NCBI GenBank assembly: GCA_963971425.1
Contig: OZ020521.1
Span: 9,379,519-9,443,518, forward strand
Reading direction: 5' to 3'
Length of the DNA stretch: 64,000 nucleotides
DNA from: Bryoerythrophyllum caledonicum
Lineage: Eukaryota > Streptophyta > Bryopsida > Pottiales > Pottiaceae
Below are positions 9,222 through 21,597 of the stretch, piece after piece. Numbering within the stretch: the first letter of the stretch is position 1; each line of letters begins with the position of its first letter. The position numbers and the translations under genes are program-made. Below the pieces are notes generated by a model. It saw only the letters and a program-made list of their open reading frames with translations, searched no databases and was not told the DNA's origin.

Positions 9222-11892
9222 CTAGCGAGGCTCAAGAATGCTGACGACGCCGCTGGTGTTGTTGCTGCACGCCGAGTCGCCGCCGTGGGAGTTGTAGTAC
9301 TGGTTCAAGCCGGAGTTGTCCGCTGTCTGCCGGCTGCTGCTGCAGGTGGTGCTGCTCGACTGTCCCGTGGAGAATTTGAAGTCCAGGTCGCAGTAGTTGC
9401 GGACGTCGTGGCGGGCGAACTTGGGGATGGCCCCCTCGCTGATCCCTCCGCTCAAGATCGACACCACGGTGGTCATGGTGGGCCGCAGCGTGGTGCGCGA
9501 GTGCGTGCACAGGAGCGCCATCTCCACCACGCGCAGGGACTCCTCCAGGCTGGCTTGCGACCACGTTATGGAGGGGTCCAGGAGGTCCGTGAGCTGATCC
9601 TCCTCGTAGAGTTGCCAGGCCTGCAGGCGATCAATCAACGATCAGGGCTGGGGATCACTCTGGTAGAAATCCGGCCTTTTTGCACTTTGTTGAACTACAT
9701 GAACATCTTGTTAGATCGAGTCAGTTTCTATGGAGACGTACCCAGTCGAGGAGATAGACGGCATGTGGTTGGAGATGGAGGTCGAGGTTGGCGCGACCGC
9801 TGACGAGTTCCAAGACGACGATGCCGTAGCTGAACACATCTGCTTTCTCTGTCAATTGCCCCCGCATTGCGTACTCTGGCGCGAGGTAACCTCTGTACAA
9901 GAATCGATCAACCATAACACGAGTTCCAAGCACCCATCAGCGAGCTGTCCAGCCTGTCAACTGTGTCCAAGATAGAAACTGTTGTTGAAATTTGAGGTGG
10001 GAAGTGCGTACGCTGTTCCAGCGACGCGAGTGCTGACATGAGTGTCGTTCTCGGAGAAGATGCGAGCCAACCCGAAGTCCGCAATTTTGGGGTTGAGGTC
10101 TTTGTCCAGAAGAATGTTGGACGCTTTGATGTCTCGATGCACGATACGAGTGTGGCATCCCTCGTGCAAGTACGCCAGACCTCGCGCCGTTCCTTCCAGA
10201 ATCTTGATCCTGGTTTGCCAGTCCATCTGCGGCCTTGGTTTGTCTGCACGTACGCCCAAGGCCAAGTAAAGATCAATCACCACCTTTGGCTTCCTAAATC
10301 ACAGCAAGATGAAGAGATCTATTCCATATTGTTTGAGCTAATTTGTTTATTCAGGGGCTACTTATCACTACGAGTTCATGCGCAGGTACCAAACAAGGCT
10401 TGGTGCAAGCTTCTGTTCTCTAGGTACTCGTACACGAGCAGCCGCTCCTCGGCTTTGACACAGCACCCCCGAAGCTTCACTAGATTCCGATGCTGGACGC
10501 TGGTGATGAGCGTCACTTCATTCAGAAACTCATCGTTTCCTTGCTGAGACTTCGCTGAGAGCTTCTTGATCGCCACTTCTAACCCATCCGGAAGTATCCC
10601 CTGTCAGATGGAAATCAAACACATGATAAGTCACTGCATATATAGCACACGTGATGACAATTTTTGAAGGTACTTCGCATGTATTCAGAAGAAATCGACA
10701 ATGATGTGTTTAGGGCAGGTGACATGTACCATGAAGACTGAGCCGAATCCGCCTTCTCCAAGCTTGTTCTCCGGACTGAAACTCTTCGTGGCGTGCTTGA
10801 GGACATGGTAAGGGAATATCGTCGGCTTCCCTTCAATGTTCTTGATATCTGAATGTTCAACAAGTAGCGTGTATCAGCGTCGGTACTTCGGTTTCACTTT
10901 ATTCCGGAGAAACTAGAAAGGACTGGTTTTTACCATTACATTGCTGCGCATAGTCTTTGTTCTCGTAATGTCTCCGGAAGACTCTCTTCCTGCAGCACAC
11001 CAGGAGCACACACCCGACCAAGAAGAGCAGGGCCGCAATGATGGTGCCGATCGCCGCCGCCACAAAAGTGGTCTTCGAGGGTCCAACCCTGACTGCAGAT
11101 GACAATACGGCACAATGATTCAGTCGACTGCGAACGTGATCAAGACACATGATCGAAGCTGAGATTCGTGCCTCATGAGGTGATCTTACCGAAATGTCCA
11201 GGGCAGACGTCGCAGAGATCCTCGGTGATGTTGCACAAGTGAGGGCGCTGGATTGCGCGTTCCGGGCCGGGGTTGGCGAAGATGGAGAAGAACGTGACCT
11301 TGCAGAAGCACGCCTGGTTTTTGGTCCAAACATCCCGGGTACTCGCACAGCACTCTGCGGACGGAGTGGTGACATTGCCGTCGATGAAATCGCTGCACGC
11401 TCCGAGCTGCGAGTACGCCATTGTGCCTGCACATGGGTCCGTCCGGGGAACTTTGAACCTGGCATGGATGCTTTCGTTGCACGTGAAGTCCTTCTTGTAG
11501 TTGTACAAGGTGGACGGGCACACGTCGCAGAGGTCGTCCGTGATGTTGCAGAGCTGGGGGCGCTTCAGGGCGCGCTCGGGGCCCGGCGCTTGGAAGATGG
11601 AGAAGAAGGTGACCTTGCAGAAGCAGGCTGGGAGCTTGGACCACACGCGGTGAACGTTGTCGCAGCACGCGGGGGAGGGCGTGGTGGTGTTGCCCTGAAT
11701 GTAGGCGCTACAAGCTCCGAGCTGGATGTAGGCCGAAGTGTTGGCACATGGGTCCTCCCCTGGCTCAAGTGGAGAGACTCCGGGAAGCGTCTTGATGCTT
11801 GCGGCGCAGAGCTTGGCATCCGGTGCTGCAGCGGCTGGAGCATTGGCCATGGCAAAGATTGTCACCAGTGCGATCATCACGCTCCATGCCAT
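9222..11892 (-). CDS. receptor-like kinase with two tandem 8-cysteine (LTP-like) ectodomain modules
   Basis: Seven exons in phase: 11190-11892, 10934-11092, 10730-10848, 10390-10600, 10012-10243, 9742-9892, 9222-9620; about 657 aa. The chosen start (MAWSVM) opens a signal peptide; an upstream ATG at 11937 would add 15 residues. The ectodomain is two repeats of about 105 aa, each with C...CC...CFC...C...C...C spacing like the 8-cysteine motif of lipid-transfer proteins, each ending LCNIT(D/E)DLCDVCP. A membrane helix (about residues 243-267) and a CCRKR stop-transfer follow. The kinase has [13 protein letters not shown] (Lys339), [10 protein letters not shown] (Asp435), ADFGLAR (Asp453) and APEYA, so it looks active. 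The catalytic domain resembles the DLSV/LRR-VIII group. The C-terminus is Ser/Asn-rich. A plasma-membrane receptor is inferred; the ligand is unknown. A SPARK-type domain is a less likely reading of the ectodomain. Confidence 0.85.
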
Positions 11893-12743
11893 TGTCCTAG
11901 TTTCACAACTAATCATCACCACCGATGCTCCGTCCATCCCAAACTCCCTCTGTACACCAGACCCTGCTGTGAAACCGTCTCTTCAAGACCATATCACTGA
12001 GCTCGTGACATATCAACCATGTCCTATGACGGCCATGCAGCAAATGTGAAGCCTGTACAAGTGAACCCCAATGCAGCTTACGAACGTCGTTGAGTGTTCG
12101 TCTGTAAGCTTCCTAGCATCATGTCTTGTCGAAACAATGCATTTCTTCGACCGTGTAATCTCGAGTGGGAGTTGTCTTTCCTCATCAGTTACCCAGCTCT
12201 CATGGTGCGCTCCTCCGCAACTCCTGAAGCCATCTTTCCTCTCAGATACCACGAGTTGTAACCTGGAAAAAGTGCAATGCATAGTTTGTGAAACGAACAT
12301 CAAGTGCGTCGACACTTCAAAGTCCTGGCTAACACGAAGCTCCAACCATCAGAGACGTGATTTCCCCGAGCTGCTAGCTAACTGTCATACGCACCATGTG
12401 GCGATGTTGACCTCACCAGTGGCGCCTACGGTGATGACGTCGAGACAGCGGAACATATCATAAAGTGTGAATCATAAACGGGAGCCACGGCCAACGACAA
12501 ACACTGGAATTTAATACTCACCACCTAACGGTCGAGTTCGTACCAGTTGCACACCAACATACTCACATTGCTCACAAAAATGTTAAGTAGCTTCAATAGC
12601 TCCAATGTTTGTTGTCACACCCTCAGGCGTCTCCCTGAAGACAGAACTGATCAGAGACGACAATAACTCACCTTCGAGGAAAGAGGTGGGGTGTAAGTTG
12701 TAGGCAGCATGGCACATTGATTGCGAACTCTGCAATTTCATCA
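11893..12743. other. upstream region of the receptor kinase gene
   Basis: About 850 bp of 5' flank for the leftward gene; it should hold that gene's promoter and 5' UTR. I see no convincing TATA box or other gene. Overlapping short frames have no motifs. Confidence 0.4.
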
Positions 12744-12747
12744 TTAA

Positions 12748-13459
12748 CCCTTAAACGACGGAACTTATGACCGTGGCATCAATCTAAATTTTCAATCAAC
12801 TGTATGCTCTAGTTTCTCATCAATATAAGTGGATTTTTATTTTTTTTAAATTCAGAGATGAGATCATATGTCTCAGTTGTGTTACGAAAATCACAGATTT
12901 TTTTGTGGAAATTTGAATTAATTGTGATTTTCTGAAGAAAAAGTGAAGAAAATTCATATTAAATACAAATTATGCAAAAAAATTCTGAAAATTTCACCGA
13001 AGGTGGAAACTACAGTGCCAAAACTTGTGGTGTAAACGAAAGTTCCGTGTTCGGCTAAAATTAGAACCACGGTTATAGGTCCAAGTTCAAATTGCAATAA
13101 CTTATTCAATTTTACGTATTTTTTAGATTTCTAAAATGTTATGGAAACTAGACATCATTAGCTTCATTTCATTAGTTGGACACAAATTCAAAAAATATCA
13201 TTTTGATGGCTTGAATTCAGATCTAGAGCTAAAGCTAGAAGTTTTCCAATTTCAATGTATTGAGATCCATGTCACAAGCATTTTTCTTTCTTAGATAAAA
13301 CATGATTAACTCAATGATGCCAGCTTTATCATCATCCAATGCTTGTGCATACAAGGAGCTCTCCTAAAAAAAATTGGATGACAAATAGTTGTTTACGTTG
13401 ATTATCATCCAACAATGTCATTCGTGAAGCCAATTTCTGGCTGCTTCGGCATTTCAGGG
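12748..13459. mobile_element. piggyBac-like MITE, second subfamily
   Basis: CCCTTAAACGACGG begins after TTAA (12744-12747), and the inverted end ...GGCATTTCAGGG precedes TTAA (13460-13463). It is 712 bp, AT-rich and non-coding. The body matches, in inverted orientation, the element at 17733-18354 (shared stretches around GAGATCCATGTCACAAGC and AGCTAGAAGTTT). A further solo terminus, TTAA then CCCTTTAAGACC, starts at 13484 without an identifiable partner. Confidence 0.6.
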
Positions 13460-13463
13460 TTAA

Positions 13464-15302
13464 ACAAAATAACCAGCTAGCTATTAACCCTTTAAGACCT
13501 AATGTTCATTCTACGGTTGTTTCAGCACGAGAATCTCAATAGCAAATGTTACAAACCACCTCCATAAAAAAAAATTCTGCAACATAGAAGTGAAGGAAGA
13601 TGGGGGACCATCGACACAAAAATCGGTTCAAGCATTGGCAAGCTACAGTGATTTCCGGGAAGCAGGGTCGCAATGAAAATATATCAAGGGTGTAGATGTT
13701 GATCTGCATGATCTACTACTAGCGTAGACTCTCGAATGGCACGTTTGTGTTTAGAATAAATTAGAGAGTGATCGCACTCAGATATGGAGACCGTGTAATT
13801 GATGGCAGCAATGAAGACAGCAGAAGGACATTCTTCATGGTTTGCGACCTCGCGATTAATTCCCCTCACGTAAATGATGGTTTTGAATTAAATCCTAGCT
13901 GGACGTACTCCTCAACCTTGTCTCCATCCTGGTCGTCCATCTCGGGATCGGAAGGTCGGTGCTGTCACGAAGATGGTTCAAACCGCCACCAGCCCGATTG
14001 TACATGTCACGATACCTTCTCGAACCTGCACCAACAACCCCCTCAACAATGCCAAGGGTTGCATCAAGTTCAAATTATGTGATTTAATGATAGACTTTCT
14101 CTCAAACAGAAGTAACTACTTCTCTAACCCAGGTCGGGAGGGCACTGGTTTAAGTTCAGGATCATTAAAAAAACCTGAACCTGCCACGAGATTAAAATGA
14201 ATCAGCAGCTTTGGTGGTGAAGGAGGTTACTGTAACTTCATTTATTTGATTTTCTTGCGTACTCAATTGTGAGGTTCACCAACTTCTCATCGGTTCCGGG
14301 AGCAGCTCAGCCACCTGGACGTACCTTTTACTTCATTTTTCAAATACCTTGACTACAGCAACAATTCAGAGAGCTCTCGCATGTGTGAGGAACCAGCTCG
14401 AGCTGACAATACGTCAGGGGCCACTGCACCACATATGATACCTGACTGTGTCCATAATACAGTAAAATATCTCTTCTGGGAGCTACGATTGCTGTAAGAA
14501 TGTTGGCCGTATATTACCATATGTTCATCGTAAGTGGAAACACATCAAGTGTTGTCAGCGGTTTCAATAAATGTCATGCGGCAGCGCAACTGGGCTCGTA
14601 TTCGAGAACAGGCTCTGACTGTGCCGATGTCTGAAAGCGAAGTGCCAGTCATATCCTACCGCGTTTGCAGTGACTGGAACTTGGAACGTAACACATTTAA
14701 AATAAATAAATAATCAGTACAGTACTATGATCTATAGAAGTATCCTAGCTCTGATTCCTGGGTCCTCACAATAGAGGTGTACAAACGGAAATGCTTTCTA
14801 CATACATGATACAGTTGATCTTCGTCCTCATTGAACAGAGGAATGTGTTCCTTTGTAGTCCTCATTGATCTGTGACGAAAAAAATGATATTAAGAATTTC
14901 ATATGTTGCAAAATGCCTCAGTTGAAGAGCGATTAGACTAGTAATGAAACGCAATTTAACATCAAGGTTGGGTTGACACCATGCACTAAACTCAGCATGC
15001 TTTGTCTACGACAGCCACAGTTGCATAATGTGTCCTCAATTCGCAGGAAGATCATGATCACTTTGTGTGTATACCTCCAACATCCTAAATCTCCCGAGTA
15101 CGATTGACAAAAACTACAGATGGTGCATTGCTGCTGACAACACTTGATGCTACTCAAACCCGGTACACAAAAGCCACATGATCATGGCCATGGCCACAAC
15201 TGCAGAATAGGTTGAAAAAGATGGGAAAGGTCTGTACAGTCATGTCTTCAATTTTCGACAAAGCTTCGAGCTCCAGAATGTAGAGAGCTTGACAGGAGCT
15301 TC
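13464..15302. other. spacer between the two 8-cysteine genes
   Basis: Intermediate-GC DNA with short frames on both strands but no motifs or plausible exon chains. No second kinase-encoding segment is visible here that could complete the kinase-less gene at 15.3-16.0 kb. Confidence 0.4.
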
Positions 15303-16018
15303 CTACATGCTATTGACATGCGGGACAAAGTCCTTCGTTTGAGCACTCTGCTTCTCCTTGGTGAGAGCTCTTTTCCGAATGCAGTACGCCAGCAATGCAC
15401 ATCCGACAACAGCAAGTGTAACGATGACGCTGACGGTTACAACAGACGCAGTGTTGAGCTTCCTCGAGTGTCCATGGCCGTTGCTTTCTGCAGTAAAGAA
15501 AACCCAGGCAACAAACGTAAGCGCAACCGAGCAACAAACGTCTGAAGCTCCAAACATCAAAAAGCGTAGTCCAACGAAGAAACTCCTCCAAGAAAGCTAA
15601 GAGGACGGTTTCTTGAGTAATTACCAGAGCGAAGCGTGGAGACGTAGCCGGGACAAGAGGCACACAAATCCTCCGTGATGTTGCACAGCGGGGGGCGCTC
15701 CAGGGCGCGCGTCGGGCCGGGGTCCGAGAATACGCTGAAGAAAGTGACCTTGCAGAAACAAGCTGGCAGCTTGGACCACACGCTCTGCGCGCTGGCGCAG
15801 CAGGCGGCCGAGGGCGCGGTCACGTTGCCATCGATGAAATCCGAGCATAAACCGAGCTGCGAGTACGCCGTCGAGTTCGCACACGGATCTTCTGCATTGA
15901 ACGGCATCATCTTCTGGATGCTGGCGCTGCAGGCGTAGTCCGCTTGCGAATGACCCACCATAGCTGCCGAGAACGCCACAAACGCCACCGCCATCCTCCA
16001 CGACCTCATCGCCTCCAT
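15303..16018 (-). CDS. membrane protein with a single 8-cysteine (LTP-like) module and no kinase
   Basis: Two exons, 15625-16018 and 15303-15487, join in phase to give about 192 aa. An N-terminal signal peptide (hydrophobic MAVAFVAFSAAMVG) is followed by one module closely similar to those of the receptor kinase at 9.2-11.9 kb: [36 protein letters not shown] and [14 protein letters not shown] are nearly shared. After a short linker comes a membrane helix (VVTVSVIVTLAVVGCALLAYC) and a basic tail of about 25 residues ending in a stop. It shares the kinase gene's intron phase and position just after the Cys module. It is probably a tandem-duplicate derivative that lost, or never had, the kinase: a receptor-like protein or co-receptor. 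Function is inferred only. Confidence 0.8.
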
Positions 16019-16296
16019 ATTCTGCTAGAAACCAAAAGCCCGTTGTTCATCAACCTGCAAATAAACGGCGGCAACACATGAGATCGCCATAGCCACAACA
16101 AAACTTCAGCAAGGATTTCGATGCGAAACATTCTTACTTGTGCGGGACATTCAGACGCGTCGCATGAAGAATGAGTACTTGGCTCAAATTTGTAGTAAAC
16201 TTCTCCGAGGAAAGTTATGACCAATGTTGACTAAGGTGTCGCACTAATCGATCATTCTCTTCTCCAATTCTACTAACGCTTCACTGATTAGTTAAA

Positions 16297-16379
16297 CGAG
16301 TGATTAGTACAAGTCAGTTAACGTTATCATGATTAGTAGCTCAGGCTACTCATGTTTAGTGACTTGTACTAATCACTCG
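16297..16379. repeat. perfect 20-bp inverted repeat with 43-base loop
   Basis: CGAGTGATTAGTACAAGTCA at 16297-16316 is exactly inverted at 16360-16379. It lies about 280 bp upstream of the start of the kinase-less 8-cysteine gene. It could be a solo small inverted-repeat element or a regulatory hairpin. Confidence 0.7.
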
Positions 16380-17728
16380 CTTCATTTCCATAATCGTGAA
16401 TTAGTGCTGTGTGGAATTAGTGTGGATGGCCGTTTTTTGATGCAGCGTTTGCCTGTGGAAAATGGATGTGTAGGTGCTCATGGGATGGGGGCTAGTTTGT
16501 CAAAGATATTTGTTGTGATGGTAGATTTGTGCATTGGATGTCCTCAAAGTAATCGTGTGACAGGTTTTGGCAGGTTTAGAGCACTGACAGGAGTCTCCTT
16601 GCCCATTGCTTTTGGCTATGATAATGTCACTGGACATCACACCCGGGGGTCTAGTTCGGCGGAAAAAAAAAAAAAAATCTTATTTTTGAAATTACTTTTA
16701 ACAGAAAACGCCTTTTAAAAGGTCTTCTGAGAGTATTTGATTTTCCTGAAATCTTTTAGTTAAATATTTGGCATTTTAGTGCTGAACATGACCTTAGTTA
16801 TGGAAAAGAGGACTTTATGATTATGGGTAGACCTTATTAAATGATTCATATACAGATTATTTTCAATTTTGGTATTTGTGAAGTCACCTAGAATTTTGAT
16901 ATAAGGTAAGCCCCCCTAAAACTGACAAGTTAAGGAATGTGCATATATGGAGAGAGGAGATAATTATACTATTATTTTTCAGTGATAGCCAATAGAATTA
17001 CAATTCCAACCCAAGTGGTTTCATATTTTTTCAATGAAAATTGAATTAATTATGAATTTTCAAAATGTGCAGCCATGTTTAGTGGGTGGCCAGTAGTAGG
17101 TACCCTCCATAAACAACGACCAAACATAAGGGTCTTGACTAATAGCAAACCTCCATTTGGAGCTGAGTTGGTGGTAATGGGATGAAAGAGGGTTGGATAT
17201 ACCCCAATTTTATAGGCGTTGGATATGGGTTTTTGTTGGTTATGGGGGGGGGCTTACCTTAGTACCTATGTAGCAGGTTTGTCATGAGATACATTTTTAA
17301 AAAATAAACATAGAAAAGAAATAGACTATTATGTGAAATTATTAAGGAATTCTCTTCAGAGAATGAAAATTGAAATGGAATTGAAATTTTGGAATTTCTG
17401 AGCCATTTAAGATAGTGTTTAGATTTTTTTTCTGCTCAAAAACAATTTTTTTGAATTCATTTGATGAAAGGTGAATTTTATTTTTCAAAATAAATAGATG
17501 TTCTTTTCATGAGTAATGACCTGGAAGAAAGTAGATGTATCTGGATAGAAGTTTGATGGTGAGTTTAACCAAGCATTATTGTTGTTTTTCAATCATTCAA
17601 TAAGATTACACAATATCCAAGACTCTCTAAACATCCACGTTGCCTTGATGGTTTTTGAGTAGTAAAATCTACATAGTATTTGCAAATAGTACTCAAATTT
17701 CCGGTTCTTACCACCTTACTCCTAATCT
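16380..17728. other. AT-rich spacer
   Basis: Repeat-like AT-rich DNA. A T/G-rich open stretch at 16420-16650 has no recognisable domain and ends in a poly(A) run near 16660. I see nothing else. Confidence 0.35.
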
Positions 17729-17732
17729 TTAA

Positions 17733-18354
17733 CCCTAGAACATTCAAGGAACCTAAAATTGGCTTTTTGGATGACATTGAATGCATGATATTAGATGTTG
17801 ATGAAACTTACATCATTGAGCTAATCATGTTTTTCCTAAAAAGTAAATGTTTGTGACACGGATCTCAATGCAGTAGTGCATTTAGAAACTTCTAGCTTTT
17901 GTTATAAACCCGAATTTGAATCATTAAATAAATAATTTTGAATTTGAGTCCAACTAATGAAATGAAGCTTTTGAAGTCTACTTTCTACTCCAATGGCAGA
18001 TTCAAACTTTGAGCCCATAACTATGGCTGACTAATTTTCTAATTCTAGCTAAACACAAAAGTTTCTTTACATTACTAATTTTGGCACTATAATGTCTACT
18101 TTTGGGGAAATTTTCATAAAATCTAAGCATAGTTGGTATTTTATATGAATTTCTTCACTTCTTCTTCAAAAAATCACAACTTTTTTAAATTATCACACAA
18201 ATTATTAGGTTTTTATGACACAAATTACAAAACATGTGATTTCATTTTTTTAAATGAAACAAAATATTCCATTCATATGAAATGGAAAATTAGAGTGGAT
18301 ATTAGAATCAAAATTGGAATTGATGCCATAGTTTTAGGCTCTAACATTCTACGG
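17733..18354. mobile_element. piggyBac-like MITE, second subfamily, inverted copy
   Basis: CCCTAGAACATT begins after TTAA (17729-17732); the opposite end TTCTACGG precedes TTAA (18355-18358). It is 622 bp. Its body is the reverse complement of 12748-13459 at many stretches, which supports one family in two orientations. No coding frame. Confidence 0.55.
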
Positions 18355-18358
18355 TTAA

Positions 18359-20079
18359 AGATATTACATTTCCAAATCTATAGTCAAATGTCGCATAACC
18401 ACCAACTTGAGTCCTTGGCCTATTTATAGAAATGGTCTATGAAGATTTCTTTTTTTTGCAATCAAAATAAAACATCGTGACTTTTGCAAATTTTCTTTAA
18501 TTTCAAGTTTTCATTTTCATATAGTTATAAATTTCCAGACTGTAAAATATATTGGAATTCATCCTTTGTCATAGAATCAACCTTATGTCTACTACAAATT
18601 GTGCCAGTACTAACACCACCATGTCCTAAAACTTCACAAACTTAGCATTGAAGACTGTGACTACAGAAGACGTCATAAAATCACCTTCAAAAGATGGATT
18701 ATCATAGATCATGGTGCATAGTTGGTCAGCTATGGGATGTAATTCACTTGCACTTCTAGAGTAGTTAGTGGAGATATGATGTGTAGATGGTCACCATGTA
18801 CAACATATTGACTGGTGCCATATAACCAACATCAAATATGCAATTAAATCCCACTAAAAAATGCATGACAATTCCACCCTCAAGTAAATGACTAAACAAC
18901 AAAAACTAACAACATAAACTCTTCAAAACTTATACATCCCTCTTCTATGACACTTTAACTAGTAAACACTAAAGGCCCATTCAACCTTTTGGAAACATTT
19001 CTCATTTTGGGTTGGTTTCTAAACTCTTAAAAAAAAATACTTAAAAAAAAATACTTGAGTTGTAAGAGTGTGAGCAAGCTTCTTTCAATCCCATCACTCA
19101 TTAACAATGTCAGAAGTTCTATCATAGCATGCCCAACCATATCCAGCTCTTTTAGCTTCCCATTTAATCAACACATAAAACACACAAGTTAAAGTTTAAA
19201 TGTTTTTGTCTTTACTTGCCAGCATTGTGCGTGAAAATTGATATTAACCAAGTAATGAGAAGTATCTAAACAATAGTTGTCTACCACACAAACATTAGTT
19301 GTTTACCGTAAGAAGTGGTCACTTTCAGACACAACCTACCAAACCAATAAATTTTCCAGATTGTAGTGGTTCCTAGATACAATGGGTATCAACACCTAGG
19401 CATTACATCTAGGCACCTAGGCATTACATGGACAGTACCTAGGCATTACATGGATATCACCTAGGCATTACATGGATATCACCTAAACAAATCTCTTGAA
19501 TTTTCCAAAATTTTTGGACACTCGATTATGAATGAATTATGTACAAAATTGACCACTACGTAGGTTATTCATAGTTACATATGATAAGAAGTATCTGAAC
19601 ATTTGTTGTCTATTCGTAGTTACGTATGATCTACTGTAGTAAAACTCAATAGATGCACATCCTCAAGCGAGCACATCGTTCATCACCTCTCACTACTACA
19701 GACAACACTAAATGTAGTAGTGTCACTACCATGAACCCTACAAACAACACAACATCGTTTTTCATTCCACACTACCGTGAACCCTATCGTTTTTCATTCA
19801 AAAGTGTCGCTCTTCACTCACTAAATGTTGCTCTTCGCTCACTAAAAATCGGTAAAACGTTTACTTTTTTGTCCTTTGTGACCTAACTGACTCCCCGCTC
19901 AGAAAATCCTGAAAATAGTAAATAAAAAACGACAGGGTTCGTTGTAGTGTCACCACAAAGCGTAAGAGAATCTTCTCGAGTTTCTCAAAACCAACACAAG
20001 ATCAAGTGAACTGCATTTCACAAATAGTCTGGGATTGCAACTGCACTTGAGTCTCTAGAAGATATCAGAGACATGGTCT
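18359..20079. other. AT-rich spacer with a small tandem array
   Basis: No gene is seen. The notable feature is the tandem CCTAGGCATTACATG array at 19383-19490, followed by GTAGTGTCAC-type small repeats between 19680 and 19955 that may be the ends of a short inverted-repeat element. Confidence 0.4.
19383..19490. repeat. tandem repeat with core TATCACCTAGGCATTACATG
   Basis: Four to five degenerate copies with a spacing of roughly 16-24 bp. The same core followed by CTCTTGAATTTTCC recurs at 53125-53230, and GGTATCACC motifs recur at 25322, 51845-51960 and 61497-61600. Confidence 0.6.
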
Positions 20080-21597
20080 CTACTGTTTAGGCGCGCTAGT
20101 TTTAGAAGAGCCAGCACGCTCCACCATCACATCATACAGCTGCTTTCCATTCTGCACAGTGCCAACGCTCATTCAGCAAATCACTAAAATGGAGAGAGTG
20201 AATCTCTATAAAACCTTCCGACTTGACTTACAAAGATGATTGGGAAGAAATGGATCTGGCCTTCCGGTTTCGTCTGCGTCTCCTTGAAATATACCAACAC
20301 AGGGAAGCTGGGCCACCACAGCTCCCAGTTCACAAACGACGAATAGCTGCCAAAAAATCAAATTCCACCACTCTTCAATCATCATCATACTACTAAAATC
20401 ATAATCTACGCAGTGAACCACGCAGCAATCAACCACGTAGTGAACCCTGCAGTGAACTATAGAAATGCTATAGCCAACCGCGTGCAGTGAATCATGTTAC
20501 CTTTTTCTTTTTATAGTTTGTAATATAAAAACTACACTAATGCGCTGCAAAGCAAGTCAGAAACTAAAGAAGAAAGGCACTAAACTCACATACCTACACT
20601 AAATCCAGCTACCAGCATCTTCATGTACTCACCTCCACCTATTCTTCCCTCCAACAAAGATATTGTCTTCTGACTCTTCCATTTCGTTTCCAATCTTCAC
20701 CTCCTGCACGATCAACATGAACTTGCGGAACTGGAAGTGATATTCACTGACATGGCTTTGTTATCCTACGTTCGAGTACATGTCGACCGAAACGCAAGAA
20801 ACTCTCTCATAAGAGGCAGGGAAAGAGGAGTATCGATGATGGGATATGTGGAACGACTTACTAGAGCTTCGTTGTCGAAGACGAGTCTCACGCGCCCAGT
20901 CTGCCAAGTTCAGCAAAGCCAACAACACACGATGAGTGTAGTGGATTTTCCAAGCATCGGCTCGAATTGGACGAGGTGAGAACCCGGAACCTGAACAAGG
21001 AGCAGTAATCCCACAAGCCCAATCGGCGATGCAAGGAGCAGATTGTCGCTGTAAACTAGCGCTCCAGCGGTTCCTGCACAATCGAACTCAGTCAGTGGAG
21101 AATCCAGAACCTAACCCTGAGAAAACCACTAAAAAACTCTAGAAACGTACCCAGGAGCACGAGAGAGAGGCGGTAGTCTGGCTCAGGAATTACGGTCTCT
21201 CGAACGGCTTTGGAAGCGGTTTTCTTTCCTCCAAACTGCAAGAAACGTTCCTAACACCTCAATGACGCGAATTCTAGAGCGCGGGTTCCAAAGTTAGCGA
21301 TGATTTCTGACATGGGTGAGTGAGAAATCATCTTACGAGGGCAGTGGTGGTGACATTCCGGAGCCGCAGAGGCGCAAACCCAGTGCCGGCCTTGTGAAGC
21401 GCATCACGGGGTTTCAAGGATAATAGCTGCCGGTGATGCGGTAGAGCAGCCGCGAGGCGACGTCGGGACGATGATGCGCAACCTACTGCAGCCAAGCAGG
21501 ATAATTAGGGCGAGACGGGAGTAAGTTGCGAGGAGAAGACGAAGAAGTGCTACTCACATGTGAGTGAAGGCAGCGCCGTGGAGAGTACCACTGCCAT
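20080..21597 (-). CDS. DUF3119-family plastid protein
   Basis: Eight exons: 21558-21597, 21337-21486, 21151-21235, 20991-21073, 20862-20900, 20633-20703, 20232-20346, 20080-20151; about 218 aa. It starts MAVVLSTALPSLT, a transit-peptide-like leader. The core reads PEPDYRLSLVLLG, a membrane hairpin (PIGLVGLLLLVQ), RVRLVFDNEALEV, then SSFVNWELWWPSFPVLVYFK and HFFPIIFNGKQLYDVM, which I recognise as the DUF3119 family shared by cyanobacteria and plastids; its function is not established. All introns have GT-AG borders and phases agree except at the first: exon 1 as drawn leaves one base, while the only open frame in exon 2 begins TAG GTT. A base error, a different first exon or a non-standard splice could explain this. 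Confidence 0.78.

Noticed and set aside
9183-9803. 206-codon plus-strand open frame
   Set aside because: It is the antisense of the last exons of the receptor kinase; GC-rich codon bias on the minus strand explains it.
11194-12000. 268-codon plus-strand open frame
   Set aside because: Antisense shadow of the 8-cysteine exon; no motifs, and splice sites and domain evidence all support the minus strand.
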